Below, piece after piece: positions 1-5,543 of a stretch of DNA of 6,648 nucleotides. How positions within the stretch are numbered: position 1 is the stretch's first letter; every line of letters starts with the position of its first letter. Source of the DNA: Nonomuraea sp. (GTDB lineage Bacteria > Actinomycetota > Actinomycetes > Streptosporangiales > Streptosporangiaceae); contig JABFVJ010000462.1 of assembly GCA_013362835.1 (NCBI GenBank), forward strand, positions 1 to 6,648, given 5' to 3'. Under the pieces are notes generated by a model. It had not been told where the DNA came from. It searched no databases and saw only the letters and a list, made by a program, of their open reading frames with translations. The position numbers and the translations under genes are program-made.

Positions 1-1251
1 CTTCAGCAGGCCCGCGTTCCGCAGGGCGTGTGCCGCGTCCGCCACCGCGGCGAACGGGAGGTGCGATCGTTCTGCGATGTCCAGCAGGCTGTGGAGGCCG
101 TCGGAAAGATTCAGCACCCACAACATCGCCAGTTGTGCCTGTTTCGTGTCGCTGCGGCCGCCCAGCGATCCGTACAGACCTCGGGCGCCGAGCTGCGGCT
201 CGCCGTACGGGCTGAGGTTCTGGTAGCGGCGGTTGCCCTCCAGGACCCGTACGGCGCTCCACAGCGTCTCCAGGGTGTCCTCCATCGCCTCGGGCCGCAC
301 GAAGTCGGGATTGTCGGCCGAGGTGTGATATTCCGGGTAGCTCCCGTAAGGCGTCCTGGTCAGCGAGCCCACGGGCAGGTTGAACCCCGGCGAGCAGTAC
401 TGCCGCTCGTCGTAGCCGTAGGGCGAGAAGTCCAGGAGCGTGTGCGGCCTGTCCTTCAGCACGTGCGCGAAGACCTGGTCGATCTCGGCGTCGCCGCGCC
501 TGCTGCGCTTGTAGGTGATCGTTCCGGCGTCGCCGGCGCAGGCCAGGGTGAGGCCGTGCCTGATCCGGTCGGTCCGCTCCCGGTTCAGGGCGAGCCAGGT
601 GATCGCGCCGATGGTGCCGGGCGCGAAGATGAACCGGTAGGTGTACCAGGGGTCGGTCAGCCGCTGGGCGAGCGCCACCGCCACCGCCACCCCGGCCAGG
701 TTGTCGTTGGCCAGCGACGGATGGCAGACGTGGCAGGAGATCAGCACCTCCTCCGAGCTGCTGCCGGGGATCACGTGCTCGCCGTACGTCAGGTGCCCGT
801 CGGCGAGCGTGGAGTCGATCCTGACCTCGTACGGGCCGTCCGCCAGCCCGTCCAGGGTGTTCTGGCTCAGGCAGAAGCCCCAGGTCTCGGCGTAGTAGCT
901 GGTCCGGTACGGGACCAGGTCCGGCTGGTCGGGCAGCGTGTGCAGGTGCCCGCGCAGCTCCTCCAGCGACAGGGTGGCCTCGACCGGCGCGCTGTAGCCG
1001 ACGACGTGCAGGTTGCTCTCCCGGAAGTCGACCACCTTCCTGCCGTCGGGGTCCTTGATGTACGCGTCGCGGATGGTCCATTCGCGGGGGATCGTCCAGT
1101 CGAGGACCTTCGTCCCGGTCGGCACCTCGGTGATCTCCAGCGGGACCGACTCGCCGATGATCTCCAGCGTGCGCCGCAGCCCGTCGCCGGTGATGCTCCT
1201 GCACAGCGGGTAGAGCCGCCGGACCAGGTCGTGCATCTCCGCCCCGGTCAT
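1..1251 (-). CDS. DUF4910/DUF2172 M28-like zinc metallohydrolase, C-terminus cut by window edge
   Basis: The reading frame is open for 417 codons from the ATG at 1251-1249 to the left edge with no stop. The family is usually about 430 residues, so only a short tail should be missing. Recognition rests on the N-terminal DUF4910-type segment around residues 43-76 (VPTGTKVLDWTIPREW, then RDAYIKDPDG), the metal-site stretch CHVCHPSLANDN (173-184, candidate ligands H177 and D183), DERQYCSPGF (281-290) and EYHTSADN (307-314, candidate ligand H309). Residues about 372-417 look like the winged-helix tail found in this family. Homologues are annotated as putative aminopeptidases, but many sit in sugar-biosynthesis loci and I know of no established substrate. 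The segment where M28 enzymes carry a Glu-Glu pair (207-220) has no acidic residue here. It is last in the operon as seen; its ATGA start overlaps the upstream stop and the Shine-Dalgarno is weak, so translation is probably coupled. Confidence 0.88.
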   Translation of the reverse strand, partial: MTGAEMHDLVRRLYPLCRSITGDGLRRTLEIIGESVPLEITEVPTGTKVLDWTIPREWTIRDAYIKDPDGRKVVDFRESNLHVVGYSAPVEATLSLEELRGHLHTLPDQPDLVPYRTSYYAETWGFCLSQNTLDGLADGPYEVRIDSTLADGHLTYGEHVIPGSSSEEVLISCHVCHPSLANDNLAGVAVAVALAQRLTDPWYTYRFIFAPGTIGAITWLALNRERTDRIRHGLTLACAGDAGTITYKRSRRGDAEIDQVFAHVLKDRPHTLLDFSPYGYDERQYCSPGFNLPVGSLTRTPYGSYPEYHTSADNPDFVRPEAMEDTLETLWSAVRVLEGNRRYQNLSPYGEPQLGARGLYGSLGGRSDTKQAQLAMLWVLNLSDGLHSLLDIAERSHLPFAAVADAAHALRNAGLLK

Positions 1252-2264
1252 GGTCGCAGCGTGTCGTCGACGGTGCCGGACTCGCGCCGGTCGGCGAGCC
1301 GGGCCAGCCTGGTGAAACGCCGGTCGAAGTCGTGCCTGGTCAGGCCGTGCTCGCGGTAGGCGTCGATCAGCTCGACGGCGCCCGCCTTGACCGTCCAGCG
1401 GGCCTCGTAGCCGAGCGCGGCCCTGATCCGGGAGAAGTCGACCCGGTACGAGCGCGGGTCGGCGCCGGTCTCGCCGGTGATGGTCAGCGTGGAGCCGGGC
1501 ACCGCGGCGACGACCTCGGCCGCGATCTCGGCCACGGTGACGTTGTTGACCTCGGTGCCCACGTTGAACGCCGTCGCGTGCACGGCCTCGCGCGGAGCGC
1601 CGAGCGCGGCGATGAACGCGTCGGCGATGTCCCTGGCGTGCACGAGCGGCCGCCATGGCGTGCCGTCGGACAGCACCCGGACCTCGCCGGTCAGGTGCGC
1701 GTGGCCGACCAGGTTGTTCAGCACGATGTCGGCGCGCAGCCGCGGCGAGAACCCGAAGGCGGTGGCGTTGCGCAGGAACACCGGGGTGAAGTCGTCGTCC
1801 GCGAGCGCGGCCAGGTCGTCCTCGACCCGCACCTTCGACTCGGCGTACGGCGTCACCGGGCGCAGCGGCGCCTCCTCGTCCAGCAGGTCGCCGCCGCCGG
1901 ATGCGCCGTAGACCGAGCAGGTGGAGGCGTACAGGAAGCGGCGTACGCCCGCCTCCTTGGCCAGTCTGGCCAGCCGTACGGAGGCGTGGTGGTTGATGTC
2001 GTACGTCAGGTCGGGCGCGAGCGCGCCGAGCGGGTCGTTGGACAGCGCGGCCAGGTGGATCACCGCGTCGAAGCCGGCGACGTGCTCGGGGCCGGCGTCG
2101 CGCAGGTCCACGGCGTGGGCCTCGACCGCCTCGGGAGCCGGGCCGAGCACGCAGTCGGCGAACAGCCCGGAGTCCAGGCCGACCACCTGGTGCCCGGCCT
2201 CGGCCAGCATGGGGGCCATCACGGTGCCCAGGTAGCCCTGGTGGCCGGTGAGCAGTACCCGCAT
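1248..2264 (-). CDS. Extended SDR, NAD-dependent epimerase/dehydratase family (nucleotide-sugar reductase or epimerase)
   Basis: A 338-residue protein of typical extended-SDR length. The Rossmann glycine motif is GHQGYLG (residues 7-13), and D31 at the end of the second strand favours NAD(H) over NADP(H). HLAALSNDP (70-78) follows. The active-site strand reads STCSVYG (114-120), and Y140 and K144 form the YxxxK pair in PYAESK. GTPWRPLVHARDIA (201-214) is the typical C-terminal substrate-domain signature. The TDEVYG motif of dTDP-glucose 4,6-dehydratases is absent, so I read it as a 4-keto reductase or epimerase acting on a nucleotide sugar in the cytoplasm; the exact reaction cannot be told. 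The start is the ATG at 2264-2262. It overlaps the preceding TGA by one base and has GGAG five bases upstream. A longer in-frame extension to 2654 was rejected because it runs back through the deacetylase gene. Confidence 0.93.
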   Translation of the reverse strand: MRVLLTGHQGYLGTVMAPMLAEAGHQVVGLDSGLFADCVLGPAPEAVEAHAVDLRDAGPEHVAGFDAVIHLAALSNDPLGALAPDLTYDINHHASVRLARLAKEAGVRRFLYASTCSVYGASGGGDLLDEEAPLRPVTPYAESKVRVEDDLAALADDDFTPVFLRNATAFGFSPRLRADIVLNNLVGHAHLTGEVRVLSDGTPWRPLVHARDIADAFIAALGAPREAVHATAFNVGTEVNNVTVAEIAAEVVAAVPGSTLTITGETGADPRSYRVDFSRIRAALGYEARWTVKAGAVELIDAYREHGLTRHDFDRRFTRLARLADRRESGTVDDTLRP

Positions 2265-2911
2265 CAGTTCTCCAGATCGACGGTCAGCTTGGATACGTGG
2301 AACGCCTCGGCGTACCGGGCGTGGCACTCGATGCCGCGGATACGCGCCAGGCCCAGGAACGCCTCGCGGTCGTACCAGGGGCGGTGCCGCTGGGAGGCGT
2401 AGTGGCGCTGGAGCAGGTCCGCCTTCAGCTCCGCCACCTCGGGCGTGAGCGGCTGGTACGCGGACGGCGCGGCGAGGTCGCCGTCCCATTTGACGATCTC
2501 GTAGCCGAGCGTCAGGTGGTCGCGGAAGGCCGTCGGCACGAGCTTCGCCAGCCCCCGGTGGTCCTGGTGCGCGTCGCCGCGCCAGGGCGCGAAGATCACC
2601 CCGGGCTCCGTACGGCCACGCAGCTCCTCCACCACGGCCTTGGCCTCCTCCCACCGGGCCGGCAGGTAGCCGTCGGGCAGCTTCAGCACGGTGACCCGCA
2701 GGTCGGCCCCCGGGCAGAAGTCGGCCAGCGCCGCGCGCTCCTCGTCCTCCCGCCCGGTGCCGCCGCCGGACAGCACCAGCGCGTCCACGCGCAGCCCAGG
2801 GCGTGCGGCGCAGACGGTCAGGAGGCTGCCGCCCGCGCCGATCGCGAGGTCGTCGCAGTGCGCGGCGAGCGCCACGACGGACGTGAGGTCTCCCGCGCGC
2901 AGCCCGATCAC
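2264..2911 (-). CDS. PIG-L family zinc-dependent N-deacetylase
   Basis: A compact 215-residue protein. The PIG-L/LmbE fold signatures are clear: AAHCDDLAIGAGG (16-28), LSGGGTGREDEERAA (47-61) and the second metal motif GDAHQDHRGL (112-121). By analogy with MshB, H18, D21 and H118 would bind zinc, D20 would be the general base and H115 would stabilise the intermediate; all are present. The usual Pro of AHPDD is Cys here. Family members remove acyl groups from N-acylated sugars (GlcNAc-PI, GlcNAc-inositol, antibiotic intermediates). No aminotransferase is visible nearby, so the amide substrate is unknown and another hydrolysis is possible. The GTG start at 2911-2909 overlaps the cytidylyltransferase TGA as GTGA. 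No strong Shine-Dalgarno precedes it, which suggests translational coupling. Confidence 0.9.
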   Translation of the reverse strand: MIGLRAGDLTSVVALAAHCDDLAIGAGGSLLTVCAARPGLRVDALVLSGGGTGREDEERAALADFCPGADLRVTVLKLPDGYLPARWEEAKAVVEELRGRTEPGVIFAPWRGDAHQDHRGLAKLVPTAFRDHLTLGYEIVKWDGDLAAPSAYQPLTPEVAELKADLLQRHYASQRHRPWYDREAFLGLARIRGIECHARYAEAFHVSKLTVDLEN

Positions 2912-3687
2912 CGGGACCGTTCCCAAAGGGCCCACGGGCGCTCGCCGCGCGAGTACGCCTCGTCGAGCTCCATCCGCTGGTTCACGGTGTCGGTCGGCCG
3001 CCAGTAGCCGCGATGCGGGTAGGCCAGCAGCCGCCCGCGCTTGGCCAGCTCGGCGCAGCCGTCGGCGACCAGGTCGCCGTTCTCCGGGATGTGCTCGAAG
3101 ATCTCCTGGGTCAGCACGAAGTAGCCGCCGTTGACCCACACCGGCATCTCGCTGACCGGGGAGATGCCGCCGACCAGGCCGTCCTCGCCGATGTCCACGC
3201 AGTGGAAGGTCTGCGACGGCGGCACGACCATCATCGAGGCGGCCGCGCCCGACTCGGCGAACCGGTCGATGATGTCCGGCAGCGGCGCGTCGGTGAGCAC
3301 GTCGGCGTAGTTCGCGAGGAACATCTCGTCGCCGCCCAGGTACGAGCGGACGCGCCGGAGTCGTTCGCCGATCGGGGAGTTCGTCCCGGTCTGTACGAAC
3401 GAGATCGACCAGTCCGAGATGTCGCTCGACAGCAGTTCGACCTTGCCACCGCGTAACACGAAGTCGTTGGAGGTGGCCTCCTGGTAGCCGAGGAAGAAGT
3501 CCTTGATGTGGTGGGCGCCGTACCCCAGGCAGAGGATGAACTCGTTGTGCCCGAAGTGCGCGTAGTAGCGCATGACGTGCCAGAGCAGCGGTCGCGGGCC
3601 GACGAGCGCCATCGGCTTGGGCACCTCGCCCGGCACACCGGTCCGCATGCGGGTGCCGTAACCTCCGCAGAACAGGACGACCTTCAC
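2908..3687 (-). CDS. rfbF: Glucose-1-phosphate cytidylyltransferase-type sugar nucleotidyltransferase
   Basis: A 259-residue protein, the usual RfbF length. It would activate a hexose-1-phosphate with CTP to give CDP-hexose and pyrophosphate, the entry step of CDP-deoxysugar routes. The N-terminal nucleotide loop is VVLFCGGYGTRM (3-14) followed by PKPM (23-26), with LLWHVMRYYAHFGHNEFIL in the first Rossmann unit, FLANYADVLTD (123-133) holding the metal-site Asp (D129), WVNGGYFVL (184-192) and YWRPTDT (228-234). The canonical GDG around the metal Asp is ADV here. This matches a sub-branch of RfbF-like enzymes commonly found with C-methyltransferases; its real nucleotide choice is unproven. The GTG start at 3687-3685 overlaps the methyltransferase TGA and has a strong GGAGGT three bases upstream. 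An in-frame ATG at 3780 was rejected because it lies inside the methyltransferase. Leu78 is encoded by a rare TTA. Confidence 0.92.
   Translation of the reverse strand: MKVVLFCGGYGTRMRTGVPGEVPKPMALVGPRPLLWHVMRYYAHFGHNEFILCLGYGAHHIKDFFLGYQEATSNDFVLRGGKVELLSSDISDWSISFVQTGTNSPIGERLRRVRSYLGGDEMFLANYADVLTDAPLPDIIDRFAESGAAASMMVVPPSQTFHCVDIGEDGLVGGISPVSEMPVWVNGGYFVLTQEIFEHIPENGDLVADGCAELAKRGRLLAYPHRGYWRPTDTVNQRMELDEAYSRGERPWALWERSR
3454..3456 (-). promoter_or_regulatory. Rare TTA leucine codon in rfbF
   Basis: The plus-strand taa at 3454-3456 is in frame and reads TTA on the coding strand, giving Leu78 of the cytidylyltransferase. It is the only TTA in the five-gene minus-strand operon within the window. 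In Streptomyces such codons need the developmentally regulated bldA tRNA; whether this host works the same way is inference. Confidence 0.8.
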
Positions 3688-4895
3688 ACGACCTCCAGGT
3701 GTGGGATCGGGAAGACCAGACGGCCTCCCCATTCGTGCACATAGGAGAGCTGAGCGGTGAGCTCTTCGCGCAGGTTCCACGGCAGGACGAGCACATAGTC
3801 GGGGCGGTCCTGGGCGATGCGCTCCGGCGGAGCGATGGGGATCCTGGTGCCCGGAGTGAACCTGCCGTGTTTGTACGGGTTGCGGTCAACGGTGTAGGCC
3901 AGCAGGTCCTGGCGGATGCCGCAGTGGTTGAGCAGCGTGTTGCCCTTGCCCGGCGCGCCGTACCCGGCGACCGTCTTGCCCTCCTCGGCGGCGGTGATCA
4001 GGAAGCGGAGCAGGTCGCGGCGGACGCGGGCGACGCGCTCGGCGAACCCGGCGTACCCGGACAGGTCGTGCAGCCCGGCGGCCTTCTCCCTGGCGAGCAC
4101 GTCGAGCACCCGCTCGGACGGCTCGCCCGAGGGCCGCGCCCACAGCCGGATGGATCCGCCGTGGGTGGGCAGCAGCTCGACGTCCACCAGGGTCAGCCCG
4201 CCGCTCGCCAGCGCCCGCTGCGCCGAGGCGACCGTGTAGTACTGGAAGTGCTCGTGGTAGATCGTGTCGTACTGGTTCAGCTCCATGAGCGTGAGCAGGT
4301 GCTGGACCTCGATCGACACCCATCCGTCGTCGGCCACCAGGGCGCGCAGGCCCCTCGTGAAGCCGATGACGTCGGGGATGTGCGCGTAGACGTTGTTGGC
4401 CACGACCAGGTCGGCGGGACCGTTCCCGTCGCGCACCGACGCGCCGGTCTCCGGCGTCAGGAACGCGGTGAGCGTCGGCACGCCCTTGTCCTTGGCCGCC
4501 TGCCCGACGTTGGCCGACGGCTCGATGCCGAGGCACCTGATGCCGCGCTCCACCACGTGCTGCAACAGGTAGCCGTCATTGCTGGCGACCTCCACCACGA
4601 ACGACGGCTTCAACCGTTCCACGGCCGCGTCCACGAAGCGCCGCGCGTGCTCCACCCAGGAGGCGGAGTAGGAGGCGAAATAGGCATATTCGGTGAACGT
4701 TTCTTCGGGCGTGATCAGCGGCGGGATCTGAGCCAGCCAGCAACTGGTGCAGACCCTCAGGTGAAGCGGATAAGTGAGCTCCGGGCGGTCGAGCTGTTCC
4801 TCGGTGAGGAAGAGCTCACAGGGCGGTGTCGCCCCCAGATCCACCACGCTGACCAGGTCGTCCGAGCCACACAGCCGGCACGATGTCCTCAACAA
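3684..4895 (-). CDS. TylC3/NovU-family SAM-dependent sugar C-methyltransferase
   Basis: About 403 residues in the three-part layout of deoxysugar C-3 methyltransferases. The N-terminal zinc domain has C6/C9 (CRLCG) and C49/C52 (CTSCW). The SAM-binding Rossmann domain has VEVASNDGYLL (101-111) and the catalytic-type YHEHFQYY (213-220; H216 matches the essential base of TcaB9). The C-terminal domain has the GYGAPGKGNTLLN signature (311-323). It would methylate the carbon next to the keto group of a nucleotide-linked 4-keto sugar, giving a branched sugar. First gene of the minus-strand operon; its TGA overlaps the rfbF start. The start is uncertain: I chose TTG at 4895 because it puts the first zinc Cys near the N-terminus as in relatives, with a G-rich GGGTGGGG four bases upstream. 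GTG at 4937 would add 14 residues, and the next TTG at 4892 is also possible. Confidence 0.92.
   Translation of the reverse strand: MLRTSCRLCGSDDLVSVVDLGATPPCELFLTEEQLDRPELTYPLHLRVCTSCWLAQIPPLITPEETFTEYAYFASYSASWVEHARRFVDAAVERLKPSFVVEVASNDGYLLQHVVERGIRCLGIEPSANVGQAAKDKGVPTLTAFLTPETGASVRDGNGPADLVVANNVYAHIPDVIGFTRGLRALVADDGWVSIEVQHLLTLMELNQYDTIYHEHFQYYTVASAQRALASGGLTLVDVELLPTHGGSIRLWARPSGEPSERVLDVLAREKAAGLHDLSGYAGFAERVARVRRDLLRFLITAAEEGKTVAGYGAPGKGNTLLNHCGIRQDLLAYTVDRNPYKHGRFTPGTRIPIAPPERIAQDRPDYVLVLPWNLREELTAQLSYVHEWGGRLVFPIPHLEVV
3691..3696 (-). promoter_or_regulatory. Ribosome binding site for rfbF
   Basis: GGAGGT on the minus strand lies three bases before the GTG at 3687. It sits inside the last codons of the methyltransferase gene. 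This strong core supports the GTG start over the upstream in-frame ATG, and would let rfbF start both by coupling and independently. Confidence 0.7.
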
Positions 4896-4985
4896 TGGGC
4901 CCCACCCGAAAATGACAAGATTTCCCCCTTTGGCCACCCACAGCCGTACTTCGGGTGAGCGCCAAGGAGTGTTACAAGTGTCTTC
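4896..4985. promoter_or_regulatory. Divergent promoter region between the two sugar operons
   Basis: A 90-base gene-free spacer separates the methyltransferase and the epimerase, which are transcribed away from each other, so promoters for both operons should be here. The part around 4908-4931 is clearly richer in A and T than the flanking coding DNA, as expected of a promoter. I do not see a convincing -35/-10 pair on either strand. TACAAG at 4973-4978 is a weak plus-strand -10 candidate. The spacer also holds an 8-base inverted repeat. If the methyltransferase starts at GTG 4937, the spacer shrinks to 48 bases. Confidence 0.6.
4903..4957. repeat. 8-bp perfect inverted repeat in the divergent spacer, possible operator
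   Basis: CACCCGAA at 4903-4910 is mirrored exactly by TTCGGGTG at 4950-4957, 47 bases apart arm to arm. One arm abuts the presumed methyltransferase start and the other lies upstream of the epimerase start, so a regulator binding both could act on both operons. Eight bases over this short spacer can also arise by chance. Confidence 0.35.
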
Positions 4986-5543
4986 ATGAAACGCCTGAGC
5001 ATCGATGGAGCACTGCTCCACACCCCCCGCATCCACCGCGATCCCCGGGGCTCCTTCCTCGAAGGGTTCCGCGCCGCCGACCTGCGGGAGGCGATCGGGC
5101 ACTCGATCGAGCTGGCCCAGGTCAACTGCTCGGTCTCCCGGCGCGGGGTGCTGCGCGGCATCCACTTCGCCGACGTCCCCCCAGGTCAGGCCAAGTACGT
5201 CATGTGCGTGGCCGGCGAGGCCATGGACGTCGTCGTGGACGTACGCGTCGGCTCGCCCACCTTCGGCCGGTGGGAGGCGGTACGGCTGGACGACGTGTCG
5301 CGCCAGGGCGTCTACCTCGCCGAGGGCTTAGGCCACGCCTTCATGGCGCTCAGCGAGTCGGCCACGGTCGTCTACCTCTGCTCCTCCCCGTACGACCCGG
5401 CGGTCGAGCACGGCATCCACCCGCTCGACCCCGATCTCGCCATCGAATGGCCGCACGGCGTGGAGCCGGTCCTGTCGGACAAGGACCTGGCGGCCCCCAC
5501 GCTCAAGCAGGCGCTCGACGCGGGGATCCTGCCGTCGTGGTGA
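4986..5543 (+). CDS. rfbC: dTDP-4-dehydrorhamnose 3,5-epimerase family protein
   Basis: A 185-residue cupin of normal RmlC length. It would epimerise C3 and/or C5 of a 4-keto-6-deoxy nucleotide sugar. Aligned by eye with Salmonella RmlC, every catalytic position is kept: H60 in RGIHF, K70 in GQAKYV, Y130 in TVVYLC and D167 in LSDKDLAAP. RGSFLEGF (21-28), SPTFGRWE (90-97) and DPDLAIEWP (148-156) are also typical. Whether it acts on C3, C5 or both, and on which nucleotide sugar, is not visible; with an RfbF partner the donor may not be dTDP-linked. The ATG at 4986 gives a family-typical N-terminus. The only good Shine-Dalgarno (AAGGAG, 4964-4969) is 16 bases away, too far for normal use, so the mRNA could be leaderless. 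Leu115, next to the EGLGHAF active-site loop, is a TTA codon. First gene of the plus-strand operon. Confidence 0.93.
   Translation: MKRLSIDGALLHTPRIHRDPRGSFLEGFRAADLREAIGHSIELAQVNCSVSRRGVLRGIHFADVPPGQAKYVMCVAGEAMDVVVDVRVGSPTFGRWEAVRLDDVSRQGVYLAEGLGHAFMALSESATVVYLCSSPYDPAVEHGIHPLDPDLAIEWPHGVEPVLSDKDLAAPTLKQALDAGILPSW
5328..5330 (+). promoter_or_regulatory. Rare TTA leucine codon in rfbC
   Basis: TTA at 5328-5330 is in frame (codon 115 of the epimerase, within AEGLGHAF). It is the only TTA in the plus-strand operon. Together with the one in rfbF it puts one bldA-type codon in each divergent transcript. Dependence on a bldA-type tRNA is inference. Confidence 0.8.

Noticed and set aside
676..695. 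Short GCCACC-like tandem repeat in the DUF4910 gene
   Set aside because: It encodes an alternating Ala-Val helix stretch (VAVAVALA) next to the metal site that is compatible with the fold. It is ordinary coding bias, not a repeat element.
28..1359. Long plus-strand open frame of 443 codons opposite the DUF4910 gene
   Set aside because: It lies in exact codon register antisense to a gene with clear family motifs, and its product is a Val/Arg/Gly/Gln-rich sequence with no recognisable domain, a usual artefact of high-GC DNA.
1332..2402. Plus-strand open frame of 356 codons opposite the SDR gene
   Set aside because: It is antisense to a well-supported SDR, has a biased composition, and no motif or ribosome binding site supports it.
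2912..3889. N-terminal extension of the deacetylase through the cytidylyltransferase region
   Set aside because: The extended frame is an Arg-rich out-of-phase reading of rfbF. PIG-L homology begins just after the GTG at 2911, which also forms a GTGA overlap.
4908..4924. Small GAAA...TTTC hairpin in the divergent spacer as a terminator or riboswitch
   Set aside because: The stem is only about four base pairs and A/T-rich, and no transcript should end here because both genes point outward.
3699..4958. Plus-strand open frame of 419 codons opposite the methyltransferase gene
   Set aside because: It covers almost the whole C-methyltransferase in antisense, ends inside the promoter spacer, and encodes low-complexity Arg/Val/Gly-rich sequence.
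4896..5165. N-terminal extension of the methyltransferase from an ATG at 5165
   Set aside because: The extension is antisense to the epimerase gene and crosses the AT-rich spacer. The zinc-binding Cys motif that opens the family lies just after 4895.
4955..5539. N-terminal extension of the glycosyltransferase back over the epimerase gene
   Set aside because: It is an out-of-phase reading of the epimerase, rich in Arg and Pro. GT2 homology starts exactly at the GTG at 5540.
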